Below, piece by piece: positions 7,825-17,328 of a stretch of 64,000 nt of DNA. The DNA lies in contig NZ_CP096882.1 in assembly GCF_023273875.1 (NCBI RefSeq), forward strand, positions 4,402,001 through 4,466,000, in the 5' to 3' direction. The notes under the pieces were generated by a model. It saw nothing but the letters and a program-made list of their open reading frames with translations. It ran no database searches and was not told where the DNA came from. A program made the position numbers and the translations under genes. The stretch is from Pseudarthrobacter sp. SSS035 (GTDB lineage Bacteria; Actinomycetota; Actinomycetes; Actinomycetales; Micrococcaceae). The first letter of the stretch is position 1. Every line of letters begins with the position of its first letter.

Positions 7825-9590
7825 GGTGTTCCCCTATGAACGGTGGTGATCGGAGCGGTGGTGGTCAGTGGTTGTTGAAGCGTTGGCCCGGCGGGCGGTG
7901 CATCCGCCTGGTAAGTGAAGGAGCCGCCGACGGCGGTGGCCAGGACCCGGAGGTCCGCAATGTTGACAGTGGTCAGGGGCGATCCGGACAGGATGGTGAA
8001 GTCCGCCAGTTTGCCGGGGGTCAGTGCGCCCTTGATATGGGAGGTGCCCGCGGCCGCGGCGGCTCCGGTGGTATAGGCCGCTAGCGCCTGAAACGGGGTC
8101 AGCCGTTCGTCCGGGTTGCCGAATACACCGCCGGAAGCCATCCGGCGGTCCACAAAAGCCTGCATCCCCTTGAGCACGCTGCCGTCGGCCACGGGCCGGT
8201 CCGAACTGCCGGCCAGCGTTACGCCGGCCGCCAGGAACGTCGCCGCCCGGTAGGCCCAGCCCAGCCTGGCCGTGCCGAGCGACTCCGTCATGCCGTCGCC
8301 GCCGTCCCGGAAGAAACTTGCCTGCGGGGTCACCGCGATGCCCGCCGCTGCCAGGGCTGCCAGCTGTTCGGGCCTGACCATGGAGGCGTGTTCAATCCGG
8401 TTCGGCAGCGCCCGGCGCCCGTATTTTGCGGTGCAGTCCGCCAGGATGCCGATGGCAAGGTCCACCGCCCGGTCGCCGATGGCATGCGCGGCGATGGCCC
8501 AGCCCGCAGCGTAGGCGGCCTCAATCCTGTCCCTGAGCTGGTCCGGATCGGCCTGGAAGTAACCCCGGTTGCCGGTGTTGTCGCGCTGGCCGTGGCTGCA
8601 GAAGTCCTCGGTGACGGCCGCGGTCTCCCCCAGCAGCGAGCCGTCCAGGAACACCTTGGCGGGGCCGAGCGCGAGGAAGTCGTTGCCGAAACCGCTCGCC
8701 ATGCCCAGGTCCAGGCCAACAGTGTCCAAACCTGTCCCGAACCCGTCCAGGCCATGGAGGATGTCCAGCACTGGCATGACCTGCGCCCGGGCATGGAGCC
8801 TGCCGTTGGCGAGCGCGCGCTGGTATGCCGAGAGTTCTATGGGGCTGTGGCCGATCCAGCCGCCGCCGATGCCCGCTTCCGTAAAACTGGTGATGCCCTC
8901 CGACGCATAGTGCCGCGTGGCGCGGTCCAGGGCATCTTCCAGGGCATCGAGGGAGTACGGCAGGATGAGCTCCTGGATAAGCTGCTGCGCCGTTTCCTGG
9001 AGGAGGCCCGTGGGCCTGCCGCCGGCGTCGCGGACTATCACGCCGCCGTCGGGATCCGGGAACGACGGCGATTGCGCACCTGCCAGCCGCAAAGCGGCGT
9101 TGTTCACCACCGCCATATGCCCGGAGTTGTGCCGGATGAACAGCGGACGGCCGCCCGTGATCCGGTCCAGCACCGCTATGTCCGGGAAAGCCCCGCCGTG
9201 GTGGTGCTGGCTGAAGCCGTTGGCCATGAGCCAGCCACCGCCCTCGCCGGACCCGGCCGCTGCTGACCCGGCCGCTGCTGACCCGGCCGCTCCGGGATCC
9301 ACGGCTGTTTCCGCCTCCAACAGCGCATACAGCTGGTCCAGCCCCCGGGCACCGGACACGTCGAGTTCCGCGAGGCCCAGGCCGAACCAGGCGGTGTGGC
9401 AGTGGGCGTCGATGAAGCCCGGCGTCACCGTGGCACCGTCCAGGTCCCGGACCTCGGACGCGGCCAGCCCGTCAAGGTCCCCGTCGAAGCCCACGATGCG
9501 TCCCTGCCACACACCCAGCGCGGTGGCGCGCGGACGGTCCGCGTCCATGGTGATGATGTCCGCGTTGCGCAGCAGGAGGTCGAGTTTCAT
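7821..9590 (-). CDS. Amidohydrolase family protein (YtcJ-like)
   Basis: A 589-residue metal-dependent amidohydrolase of the YtcJ group. It has an N-terminal beta-sandwich strand set (DLLLRNADIITMD), the metal motif FIDAHCHTAWFG (around residue 60), a YASEGITSFTEAG block, IAAHAIGDRAVD (His, about 370), RIEHASMV (His, about 400) and a late SDRPVADGS aspartate motif. YtcJ-like proteins hydrolyse amides or esters of small molecules, and most are uncharacterised. It is the fourth gene of the PucR-flanked operon. An Ala-Gly-Ser-rich insertion around residues 100-116 is encoded by a 15-bp triplication (see repeat). Confidence 0.88.
   Translation of the reverse strand: MKLDLLLRNADIITMDADRPRATALGVWQGRIVGFDGDLDGLAASEVRDLDGATVTPGFIDAHCHTAWFGLGLAELDVSGARGLDQLYALLEAETAVDPGAAGSAAAGSAAAGSGEGGGWLMANGFSQHHHGGAFPDIAVLDRITGGRPLFIRHNSGHMAVVNNAALRLAGAQSPSFPDPDGGVIVRDAGGRPTGLLQETAQQLIQELILPYSLDALEDALDRATRHYASEGITSFTEAGIGGGWIGHSPIELSAYQRALANGRLHARAQVMPVLDILHGLDGFGTGLDTVGLDLGMASGFGNDFLALGPAKVFLDGSLLGETAAVTEDFCSHGQRDNTGNRGYFQADPDQLRDRIEAAYAAGWAIAAHAIGDRAVDLAIGILADCTAKYGRRALPNRIEHASMVRPEQLAALAAAGIAVTPQASFFRDGGDGMTESLGTARLGWAYRAATFLAAGVTLAGSSDRPVADGSVLKGMQAFVDRRMASGGVFGNPDERLTPFQALAAYTTGAAAAAGTSHIKGALTPGKLADFTILSGSPLTTVNIADLRVLATAVGGSFTYQADAPPAGPTLQQPLTTTAPITTVHRGTP
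9250..9294. repeat. Three tandem copies of a 15-bp unit inside the amidohydrolase gene
   Basis: The unit GACCCGGCCGCTGCT occurs at 9250-9264 and 9265-9279, with a 3' variant at 9280-9294. Being 15 bp it keeps frame and adds Ala-Ala-Gly-Ser-Ala repeats to a surface-type linker. It is a likely slippage product with variable copy number between strains. Confidence 0.9.
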
Positions 9591-9605
9591 GATCGGATTC
9601 CTGGC

Positions 9606-11012
9606 CTACCGGTGTGAGGTGGTCACGGACTTGATGCGGGTGTAGTCCTCCAGGCCGAAGACGGAGAGGTCCTTGCCAGTACCTGAGTGCTTGAAGCCGC
9701 CGTGCGGTGCCTCGGCCGGGATCACCTGGTGGCAGTTGATCCAGACGGCGCCGAAATCCAGTTCCATGGACACCCGGGTGACCACGCCATGGTTCTCGGA
9801 CCAGACGCTGGAGGCCAGCGCGTACTTGGTGCCGTTGGCGAGCTCGATGGCCTGTTCCTCCGTGGTGAAGGGCTGCACGGTGAGCACGGGACCGAAGATC
9901 TCGTCGCACACCACTTCGTCGCTCTGGAAGACGCCGTCGATCACTGTGGGCTCGAAGTAGTAGCCGGCGCCGGTGCGCTTCCCGCCGGAGAGGACCGTGG
10001 CGTTGGCCGGCAGCCGGGTCATAAAGCCCTCCACCCGTTCAAGCTGCGCGGCGCTGTTCAGCGGGCCGAGGTCCGCGTCGTCGCCGCCCACGGTGAGTGC
10101 GGCCGCCGCGGCTCCGAGGGCGGCGGCGAACTCGGCGTGGATGGACTGTTCCACCAGCACGCGGGTGACTGCTGTGCAGTCCTGGCCGGCGTTGAAGAAG
10201 GCGCTCAGCGCGATTTCCTGTGCGGTCCGGGCAATATCCACGTCCGCGAAGACGATCGCGGGTGCCTTGCCGCCGAGCTCGAGGTGGACGTCCTTGAGCG
10301 TTTTGGCCGCGGCGGACATCACCTGTGCCCCGGCGCGGGTGGATCCGGTGATGGAGACCATCTCCGGGATCTCGTGCTCAACCATGGCGGCACCGGCGTC
10401 GCGGCCGCCGCAGACAACGTTCACGACGCCGGCCGGGAACACTTCCTGGGCCAGCTCGCCCAGCACCACGGTGGACCACGGCGTGGTGTCTGCCGGTTTG
10501 AGGACCAGGGTGTTGCCGGCGGCGAGGGCCGGGCCGATCTTCCAGATGGCCATCATGAAGGGGTAGTTCCACGGGGTGATCTGTGCGACCACGCCCAGCG
10601 GTTCCCGCCGGATGGAGGAAGTGAAGCCCTCGACGTACTCCGTGGACGCCGTGCCGGATACCACCCGGCAGGCACCGGCGAAGAAGCGCAGCTGGTCGGC
10701 GCTCCGCAGGATCTCAAGCTCGCGGGTCGCGGCACGGGGCTTTCCGGTGCACGCCACTTCGGCCTCCAGCAGGCGGTCCACGTTGGCTTCGATGAGGTCC
10801 GCGAGCTTGAGCAGCATGGCCTGGCGTTCGCCCGGCGTCGTGCGCTTGTAGCTCTTGAATGCCTGCTGCGCGGCCTGGAAGGCGAGGTCGACGGCGGCCG
10901 TATCGCTGTCCGGGGCGGTGCCGATCTGGAGTCCCGTTGCCGGGTCGAAGAAGGGCAGGCTGGCCGGGGCGTCAACGGCCTGGCCGTTGATGATGTTCTT
11001 AAGCGTGATCAC
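9606..11012 (-). CDS. Aldehyde dehydrogenase, gamma-aminobutyraldehyde dehydrogenase-like
   Basis: A 468-residue NAD(P)-dependent aldehyde dehydrogenase. The catalytic set is complete: Asn149 in TPWNY, Glu245 in LELGGKAP and nucleophile Cys279 in NAGQDC. The IINGQ start, the FFAGACR block and the overall pattern resemble gamma-aminobutyraldehyde dehydrogenases, which oxidise 4-aminobutanal to GABA in putrescine breakdown. No putrescine oxidase or transaminase is adjacent, so that substrate is uncertain. It sits directly downstream of a TPP-dependent enzyme that could generate an aldehyde, with 12 nt between them, in the PucR-flanked operon. Confidence 0.88.
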   Translation of the reverse strand: MITLKNIINGQAVDAPASLPFFDPATGLQIGTAPDSDTAAVDLAFQAAQQAFKSYKRTTPGERQAMLLKLADLIEANVDRLLEAEVACTGKPRAATRELEILRSADQLRFFAGACRVVSGTASTEYVEGFTSSIRREPLGVVAQITPWNYPFMMAIWKIGPALAAGNTLVLKPADTTPWSTVVLGELAQEVFPAGVVNVVCGGRDAGAAMVEHEIPEMVSITGSTRAGAQVMSAAAKTLKDVHLELGGKAPAIVFADVDIARTAQEIALSAFFNAGQDCTAVTRVLVEQSIHAEFAAALGAAAAALTVGGDDADLGPLNSAAQLERVEGFMTRLPANATVLSGGKRTGAGYYFEPTVIDGVFQSDEVVCDEIFGPVLTVQPFTTEEQAIELANGTKYALASSVWSENHGVVTRVSMELDFGAVWINCHQVIPAEAPHGGFKHSGTGKDLSVFGLEDYTRIKSVTTSHR

Positions 11013-11024
11013 GTGGGGCTCCAG

Positions 11025-12644
11025 TCAGTTGCTCTTGGGGGAACGGGTGGTGGGATCCTGCGGCAGGTGCAGCACGGCGGGCAGACCGGACTCGACGGCG
11101 CGGCGGAACGCACCGGCGAAGTCCTCCGCCTTTTCAATCCGCTCGCCGTAGCCGCCGTGGGAGCGGGCCAGTGCGGCGAAGTCGGGGTTGGTCATGTGAG
11201 TGCCGGAGGGGCGGCCCGGGTAGTGGGCTTCCTGGTGTTCGCGGATGGTGGCGAAGATGCCGTTGTCCACCACCAGCACGATGAACGTCGCGCCGTGGCC
11301 CATGGCGGTGGCGATTTCCTGGCCGTTCATCATGAAGCAGCCATCACCGGCCACAGAAATGACCTGCCGGCCCGGGTAGGCCAGCGAGGCGGCCACCGCT
11401 GCCGGGATGCCCATGCCCATGGCGCCGTTCCGGGGCGCCGCCAGGGAGTTGGCGCTGTTGTGCTGCAGGTAGCGGGCCGGCCACAGGGCGTGGTTGCCAG
11501 CGCCGAACGTCACGACGGCGTCGTCGGCCATTTCCTGCTTGAGGATTTCCATCACGACGCCGAGGTCCACGCCGGTACCGCCGTCCGGCTGGGCGGAGGA
11601 GAACTTGAGGTAGTCGGCACGGGCGTCGGCGAACCAGCCGGCCGCCGGCCGCACGGCGGACTCCAAGCCGGCCAGCACTGTGGAGAACGCCGTGACGTCG
11701 GCGGTGATGTGCTGGTCCATCCGGCCGAAGTGGCCCAGGAGATCGGCGTCTGCGTTGACCACTACGGTGTGGGCGTCGAGGCCGCGCGTGTAACCGTCGG
11801 AGAGAACGTCGCCGCGGACGCAGCCGAGGAAGACGATCAGGTCCGCCGCGTCCAGCCGTGCGGCATTGGCGTCGCTGCGGCCGTAGCCTAGGAAACCGGC
11901 GTAGGCGTCGGAACGGTGCGGAACGGCGTCGTAGGCGCGGAAATCCGCGACGACGGGGATGCCGTGGCGGGCAGCCCAGCCGGCCAGCGCTTCGCCGGAT
12001 TCCTGCGTCCAGCCTTCGCCGCCCACCACGATTAGGGGCTTTCTAGCGCCGGCGAGCCGGGCTTCGAGCTCTGCCAGGTCCGGGGCGGCCGGGGCCGGGC
12101 GGGAGGCCTTGCGCGGTTCCACGGTCCCGGATTCAATGGCGTGGACCAGGACGTCTTCGGGGAGTCCGATCACCACGGGTCCGGGGCGTCCGCTCAGTGC
12201 GGTGAAGATGGCGTCGTCCACCACACGGGCGGCGGAAGCGGCGTCGTCGAGCGTTACCACTTTCTTGGCGGTGCTGCCGAACCAGGCGTTGAGGTCGAAT
12301 TCCTGGAACGATTCGCGGCCGCGGTCCGCCACGGGGATGAGGCCCACGAACAGGATCATGGGGGTGGCGTCCTGGTGGGCGGTGTGGATGGCGATGAACG
12401 CGTTGGCCGCACCGGGGCCCCGCGTCACCATGGCCACACCGGGCAGCTCCGTGAGCCGGCCCTCGGCGAGTGCCATGAACCCGGCGCCGCCTTCATGCCT
12501 GGTCACCACGGTTTCAATCGAGGAGCCGTGCAGGCCGTCCAGGACATCCAGGAAGCTTTCGCCAGGGACGCCGTAAACGCGCTGGACGCCGGCACGTTCG
12601 AGCTGGGCGACAATCAGGTGCCCGGCAGTGGTTGTTGTACTCAA
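11025..12644 (-). CDS. Thiamine pyrophosphate-dependent enzyme (acetolactate synthase/decarboxylase-like)
   Basis: A 539-residue protein with the three-domain layout of TPP enzymes. The N-terminal pyrimidine-binding domain has YGVPGES and the cofactor-activating Glu51 in RHEGGAG. The central domain has a PLIVVGGEG strand. The C-terminal pyrophosphate domain carries GDG at 433-435 followed by the Mg-binding VVDN about 24 residues on. Families with this layout make acetolactate, or decarboxylate 2-oxo acids to aldehydes. No small regulatory subunit gene is nearby, so a catabolic 2-oxo-acid decarboxylase or lyase feeding the next-door aldehyde dehydrogenase is a reasonable inference. Its start overlaps the transporter stop by 4 nt. 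Confidence 0.88.
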   Translation of the reverse strand: MSTTTTAGHLIVAQLERAGVQRVYGVPGESFLDVLDGLHGSSIETVVTRHEGGAGFMALAEGRLTELPGVAMVTRGPGAANAFIAIHTAHQDATPMILFVGLIPVADRGRESFQEFDLNAWFGSTAKKVVTLDDAASAARVVDDAIFTALSGRPGPVVIGLPEDVLVHAIESGTVEPRKASRPAPAAPDLAELEARLAGARKPLIVVGGEGWTQESGEALAGWAARHGIPVVADFRAYDAVPHRSDAYAGFLGYGRSDANAARLDAADLIVFLGCVRGDVLSDGYTRGLDAHTVVVNADADLLGHFGRMDQHITADVTAFSTVLAGLESAVRPAAGWFADARADYLKFSSAQPDGGTGVDLGVVMEILKQEMADDAVVTFGAGNHALWPARYLQHNSANSLAAPRNGAMGMGIPAAVAASLAYPGRQVISVAGDGCFMMNGQEIATAMGHGATFIVLVVDNGIFATIREHQEAHYPGRPSGTHMTNPDFAALARSHGGYGERIEKAEDFAGAFRRAVESGLPAVLHLPQDPTTRSPKSN

Positions 12645-13975
12645 TGCTTCATACCTTCTTCTTCGATACTGAGGGCTGGCAGGAAGATGCCGGACATCGC
12701 GGTCATGATGGAAACCACCAGCAGGATGATGGCGCCTGGCCAGAATGAGTTGCCACTGGCAGCCACGAGGGCCGTGGCAATCAGCGGCACGAAGCCGGAG
12801 ATGACGCCGGCGCTATTGGACGTGATGGCGACGCCGGTGTAGCGGACACGGGTGGCGAACAGGGCCGTTAGGGCTGTGCCCGAGACGGCGTAGGGAATGG
12901 ACAGGGTGGCCACGCCGATGATCATGGCGCCGATGACCAGCACCGGGTTCGCGGTGTTGATGGCCAGGAAGACCGGGACGGCCACGAGTGCGGAAGCCAC
13001 GCCGTCCCAAAGGATTACCTTGCTGGCCCCGTACTTCTCGCCCATGCGTCCGGCCCAGATGAGGACGAAGATCTCGAAGACCGCGGCGAGGAGCGAGCCC
13101 AGCAAAAGGGTTTCGTAGGGCATCTTGAGGACCTTGGTGCCGTAGTAGACCACAAAGCTGGTGATGAGGTAGAAGCCGCCGATGCCCAGCAGCGCGGAGC
13201 ACATGCCCACCAGGATCTGCCGCCAGCTGTTCTTCAGGACGCCACGGATGGGCGCATGTTCGGTCTCGCCGGCTTCCATCAGGGCTTCGAATTCAGGGGA
13301 TTCACTGAGCCGGCTGCGGATCCACATGGAGATGGCCAGCAGCGGGATGGCCGCGACGAACGGAATGCGCCAGCCCCAGGCGTCGAAGTTGGTCTGGCCC
13401 ACGAGGTAGAGCATGCCGAAGAAGCCGCCGGAGGACAGGATGGTGCCGATCGGGGAACCGATCTGCGGCAGCGCCGCGTAGCGTGCACGCTTGGCAACGG
13501 GGGCGTTTTCGACGGCGATAATCACCGCACCGCTCCATTCGCCGCCTACTGCCAGGCCCTGCAGGATGCGCAGCGCCACCAGGATGATGGGAGCCGCGAC
13601 GCCGATGGTCATGTAGTTCGGCAGGAGCCCGATCAGGCCGGTCACAACGCCGATGCCCACGATGGTGACCATGAGGATCTTTTTCCGGCCCACCTTATCC
13701 CCGAGCGAGCCGAAAATGAAGCCGCCGATGGGGCGTGCCACGAAGCCTACAGCGAGCGTGGCGAAGGAGCTCATGGCGGCCACAAAGGGGTCATCGGAAA
13801 CGAAGTACTGGGCATTGAACACCAGTGCCGCGGCGGTGGTGAACAAGAAGAAGTCGTACCACTCAAGGGCTGTGCCAACCAGGGCTGCCAGGGCCACCTT
13901 GCGGGTGACATTCTCATCCACGATCCGCGGGACCTGCTGGTCCACGCCCGTCGCCGTGCTGTCGTTGATTGCCAT
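12641..13975 (-). CDS. MFS transporter, metabolite:H+ symporter (MHS) family
   Basis: A 444-residue twelve-helix permease of the MHS family (relatives of ShiA, KgtP and ProP). Signature blocks are EWYDFFLF at the first helix (about 38-45), GSLGDKVGRKK in loop 2-3 (about 88-99) and QGLAVGGEWSGA in helix 5 (about 138-150). The family imports organic acids and betaines with protons. It is the first gene of the five-gene operon and is divergent from the PucR regulator. It presumably brings in the substrate that the downstream TPP enzyme, dehydrogenase and amidohydrolases process. Confidence 0.9.
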   Translation of the reverse strand: MAINDSTATGVDQQVPRIVDENVTRKVALAALVGTALEWYDFFLFTTAAALVFNAQYFVSDDPFVAAMSSFATLAVGFVARPIGGFIFGSLGDKVGRKKILMVTIVGIGVVTGLIGLLPNYMTIGVAAPIILVALRILQGLAVGGEWSGAVIIAVENAPVAKRARYAALPQIGSPIGTILSSGGFFGMLYLVGQTNFDAWGWRIPFVAAIPLLAISMWIRSRLSESPEFEALMEAGETEHAPIRGVLKNSWRQILVGMCSALLGIGGFYLITSFVVYYGTKVLKMPYETLLLGSLLAAVFEIFVLIWAGRMGEKYGASKVILWDGVASALVAVPVFLAINTANPVLVIGAMIIGVATLSIPYAVSGTALTALFATRVRYTGVAITSNSAGVISGFVPLIATALVAASGNSFWPGAIILLVVSIMTAMSGIFLPALSIEEEGMKH

Positions 13976-14129
13976 GAATACTCCAGATAGAAACTGACCG
14001 GATGGTGCGGGCCTCCAGCCTGCTTGCCGCTTGTTGCATGATGCGGCTCACCTTGGGGCGTGAATCCATTCTTCCAGTAGGTTCGTCCAAAAAAACTAGC
14101 AATGCACCACGGGATCTTGGTTCTAGAAT

Positions 14130-15320
14130 GTGGAAATGCACAATGATCAGGATTATGGCGCCCGTTGGGGCGAGCTGGTGGAGCGGCTGCACGGCCGCGT
14201 CGACGAACTGGCAGAGCTGTTTTTGGCGCGGGTGCACGAGATCCCCGAGTACGCCGGCAGCACTGTGGGCATGGCGGAACTGCGGGACACCGCGCGCGAA
14301 ACGTTCCACCGCCTGGTGGATGGGCTGCGCGACAAGGAACTGCAGCAGTCCGGACGCCACGGCGATCACGACTCGCTGATGCGGTTCTCGTTGGAGCTGG
14401 GCGCGAAAAGGGCACGCGCCGGAATCTCACCCGAGGCCCTCACCTCCGCCGTCCGGCTTGACTTCAGCATTCTGTGGGAGGACCTGCTGCAGATCTCCGA
14501 GCCGCAGGACGCGCCGCTGCTCACGTCGCGGGTGGACCGGGTGTGGCGGGTGGTGGACGAGTTCGCCGCGCACACACACTCCAGCTATTCGGCCGAGCGG
14601 GTCCGCATGGCCCAGGAGGAATCCAATATCCGGCGCGAATTCATCGCCCGGCTGTTCAGCAAGTCCGAGCTCTCGGCGGACACCATCAGCCAGGCGTCCG
14701 CCGCCCTGGTTACCGACCCCGACGCCCGGTACTCGATTGTGGCCGCTAGCGCGGAGGCAGCCACCAAGCTCCGCGCCTTTGCCCAGGGGCCCCAGTCCTC
14801 GCAGCGGCTTTTTGTCCACGAGTTCGGCGGCAGCACGTATGTCTTCTGGCAATTGGGTAAGGCCACGGCCGGCGGCCGGCATCCCGCGCGGCCGTTTATC
14901 CCGGCCGGCATCGCCGGGATCCCCTGCGGCTATGTGGAAAGTTTCTCCGGGCTCCGCGGCCTCCCGTCGGCCGCCCGGACCGCCGAGCGGCTGGCCCTGC
15001 TGCTCCACCCGTCGGACCGGGGACCCCTGACGGCCGCCGCGGCGTGGGCCCGGCTGGCCAAACAACAGCTCCAGGACGCCGGCCTGGACCTGTGGGCTGA
15101 CCTGGACGCGGCACTCTCACCGTGCCGCGGCGGAGAACGCGAACGCCTCGAGGAGACGGTGCGCCATTTCCTGTCCACAGGCAACATCACCACCACGGCC
15201 CAGGTCCTCTTCTGCCACCGGAACACCATCCTCAACCGGCTTAACCGGTTCCAGGAGCTGACCGGAATCGACCTTGCCGTTCCCGCCCAGGTGGCCAGGC
15301 TGGTAGTGGCGTGGGCCTAA
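14130..15320 (+). CDS. PucR-type helix-turn-helix transcriptional regulator
   Basis: A 396-residue regulator with a long N-terminal sensor region and the C-terminal PucR-type helix-turn-helix (about residues 345-388: ETVRHFLSTG, then HRNTILNRLNRFQELTG). Regulators of this kind activate or repress purine and other catabolic genes in response to a small ligand. The start is GTG at 14130; an ATG two codons downstream is possible. The 154-nt gap to the divergent MHS operon must hold both promoters, and the arrangement makes that operon the probable target. Confidence 0.88.
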   Translation: MEMHNDQDYGARWGELVERLHGRVDELAELFLARVHEIPEYAGSTVGMAELRDTARETFHRLVDGLRDKELQQSGRHGDHDSLMRFSLELGAKRARAGISPEALTSAVRLDFSILWEDLLQISEPQDAPLLTSRVDRVWRVVDEFAAHTHSSYSAERVRMAQEESNIRREFIARLFSKSELSADTISQASAALVTDPDARYSIVAASAEAATKLRAFAQGPQSSQRLFVHEFGGSTYVFWQLGKATAGGRHPARPFIPAGIAGIPCGYVESFSGLRGLPSAARTAERLALLLHPSDRGPLTAAAAWARLAKQQLQDAGLDLWADLDAALSPCRGGERERLEETVRHFLSTGNITTTAQVLFCHRNTILNRLNRFQELTGIDLAVPAQVARLVVAWA

Positions 15321-15420
15321 CGTCTGCGAGCGCCACTATGCGCGGCGCCTGCCCAAGCCACGTCCCCTTGACCGTGGGCCGCAACGGTGCCGTAATGAAG
15401 TTGAGTGGAGGAGGACGATC

Positions 15421-15774
15421 GTGGACGTCTTGGAATCCGTGTCCAAGGGAATGCGCGTTGTGGATGCGTCGGGCGATGATATCGGTGCCGTTGAGCGCAT
15501 CGTTCCGCCCAACACTAAGGCAGAAGTGTTCGAAGAAGCCGCCACGGCTTCCGAACAGGATTTGATCAACCTCGGGCTGAGTGCTGTCTTCGGCAGGGAA
15601 CCGAAAGTACCCGAGCTGATGGCCCGGCGGTTGTTCCATTCGGGCTACATCAAAATCGATGCCCGCGGATTCTGGGCCAGCGACTCCTATGCGGCTGCGG
15701 ATGCCATCAACCGGGTCGAAGACGGAAAGGTGTACCTGAGCCTGACCCGGCACGAACTTTCTGCCCAGGTGTGA
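15421..15774 (+). CDS. Hypothetical protein with PRC-barrel/DUF2171-like N-terminus
   Basis: A 117-residue soluble protein. The start MDVLESVSKGMRVVDASGD-IGAVERI resembles the first strands of PRC-barrel or DUF2171 stress proteins, and the last part (GYIKIDARGFWASDSYAA) resembles their second half. The function is unknown. The GTG start at 15421 is set by a clear GGAGGA ribosome-binding site 7 nt upstream. It stands alone between the PucR gene and the next transporter operon. Confidence 0.7.
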   Translation: MDVLESVSKGMRVVDASGDDIGAVERIVPPNTKAEVFEEAATASEQDLINLGLSAVFGREPKVPELMARRLFHSGYIKIDARGFWASDSYAAADAINRVEDGKVYLSLTRHELSAQV

Positions 15775-15851
15775 CGCACTGATCCGGCGCAGCCGCCCGA
15801 CCGGTGGTGGCCTGCGCGTAGCGGCCCGTTAATACCCTGAGGGGTGTTTTG

Positions 15852-15924
15852 TGTGAACTCACATTTATCGGCGTTTTCTGGTGGATTTTTAGCCATTGAA
15901 CTGTGATGGCCGACACAGAATAGT
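15852..15924 (+). promoter_or_regulatory. Putative promoter and palindrome for the MHS-RidA-RraA operon
   Basis: TTGAAC at 15896-15901 and AATAGT at 15919-15924 are separated by 17 nt, a plausible sigma-70 type promoter 50 nt ahead of the transporter start. Upstream, TGTGA-AC-TCACA at 15852-15863 is a perfect 12-bp inverted repeat that could be a regulator site. No regulator gene is adjacent. Confidence 0.35.
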
Positions 15925-15975
15925 TGGTAACTACCTGCACCGGACAATCGTCCCCGCACCCCATCTGGAGAACTG

Positions 15976-17328
15976 ATGGCCAACATGGTAAATACCACCA
16001 CCGCCGCTGCTACGGCACGGCTGGACCTCACAAAAATGCGCAAAATCGCCCTCGCCAGCGTGATCGGCACCACCGTCGAGTGGTACGACCTCTTCGTTTT
16101 CGGAACAGCATCCGCGCTCGTCTTCAACAAAATCTTCTTCCCCAGCTTCGACCCGCTGGTGGGCACCATGCTCGCATTCGGCACGTTCGCCTCGGCCTAC
16201 ATCGCCCGCATGGTGGGTGCCATCATCTTCGGCCACTTCGGGGACAGGCTGGGACGCAAGTCCATGCTCCTGATCTCGCTCCTGACCATGGGCGCCGCCA
16301 CGTTTGCCATCGGCCTGCTGCCGGACTACAACAGCATCGGCATCATGGCCCCGCTGCTCCTCCTCTTCCTCCGCGTCATCCAGGGCCTGGCCCTGGGCGG
16401 CGAATGGGGCGGAGCCGTGCTGATGACAGTGGAACACGCACCTGCCTCACAGCGCGGGTTCTACGGTTCCCTGGTCCAGGTGGGCGTGCCCGCCGGAACA
16501 CTGATCGCCAACGTGGCGTTCCTGATCGTCGCCTCAACCGTCAGCACTGAGGCACTGCTCAGCTGGGGCTGGCGCATCCCGTTCCTCGCCTCCGCGCTCC
16601 TGGTGGCCGTGGGCATCTACATCCGGCTCCACATTGAAGAGACCCCCTCATTCCAGGCGGTCAAGGATGCCGGCGCCAAAGCCAAGCTGCCCTTCGCGGC
16701 CCTGATGGCCAAGTACTGGAAGCAGGTCATCCTGGGCGGCGTTGCCACCCTTTCAACAGGCAGTACGTTCACGCTCCTGGTTGCTTCCGGTGTCTCCTAC
16801 GGCAAGAAGGAACTCGGCCACTCCGAGAGCCTGATGCTGTGGGTGGTCCTGGCCTCGTGCGCCTTGTGCTTCGTCCTCATCCCGTTCTTCGGACGACTCT
16901 CGGACAAATACGGCCGCAAACCCATCATCTTCGCGGGCGTCGCAGCCGAGGCAGCCCTGGCCTTCCCCATGTTCTGGATGATGGACACGAAATCTGTGGC
17001 GCTCCTCTTCATCGCCTACCTGGCCATGATGACCGCGTTCGCCGCCAACTACGGCCCCATCGCCACGTTCCTGGCCGAGCTGTTCGGTTCAAAGGTCCGC
17101 TACTCCGGCCTGTCCGTGGCGTACATGCTCTCAGGACTCCTGGGCAGCGCCGCGACACCGTTCATCACCACCTGGCTCCTGGGCGTCACGCACCAGAGCT
17201 CGTCCATCGCCTGGTACATCATGGGAGCCTCCCTGGTCTCGCTCGGGGCGCTCGTGATCCTGACGGAGACCCGCTACGGCAACATCGACGCCGTCGACGA
17301 GTCCCCCGTTGAGGCGGCGGCGAAGTGA
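15976..17328 (+). CDS. MFS transporter, MHS family
   Basis: A 450-residue twelve-helix MHS permease, a second copy of the family seen at 12641-13975. Diagnostic blocks are VEWYDLFVFG (about 35-44), GHFGDRLGRKS (about 86-96), QGLALGGEWGGA (about 136-147) and FGRLSDKYGRKP in the 8-9 loop. The substrate is probably an organic acid. The ATG at 15976 has a CTGGAG ribosome-binding site. Its stop overlaps the GTG of the RidA gene by 4 nt, tying import to the RidA and RraA-like enzymes. Confidence 0.9.
   Translation: MANMVNTTTAAATARLDLTKMRKIALASVIGTTVEWYDLFVFGTASALVFNKIFFPSFDPLVGTMLAFGTFASAYIARMVGAIIFGHFGDRLGRKSMLLISLLTMGAATFAIGLLPDYNSIGIMAPLLLLFLRVIQGLALGGEWGGAVLMTVEHAPASQRGFYGSLVQVGVPAGTLIANVAFLIVASTVSTEALLSWGWRIPFLASALLVAVGIYIRLHIEETPSFQAVKDAGAKAKLPFAALMAKYWKQVILGGVATLSTGSTFTLLVASGVSYGKKELGHSESLMLWVVLASCALCFVLIPFFGRLSDKYGRKPIIFAGVAAEAALAFPMFWMMDTKSVALLFIAYLAMMTAFAANYGPIATFLAELFGSKVRYSGLSVAYMLSGLLGSAATPFITTWLLGVTHQSSSIAWYIMGASLVSLGALVILTETRYGNIDAVDESPVEAAAK

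Noticed and set aside
9687..11891. A 734-codon plus-strand open frame
   Set aside because: Antisense to the aldehyde dehydrogenase and TPP enzyme, both with full catalytic motifs; no recognisable domain in the antisense product.
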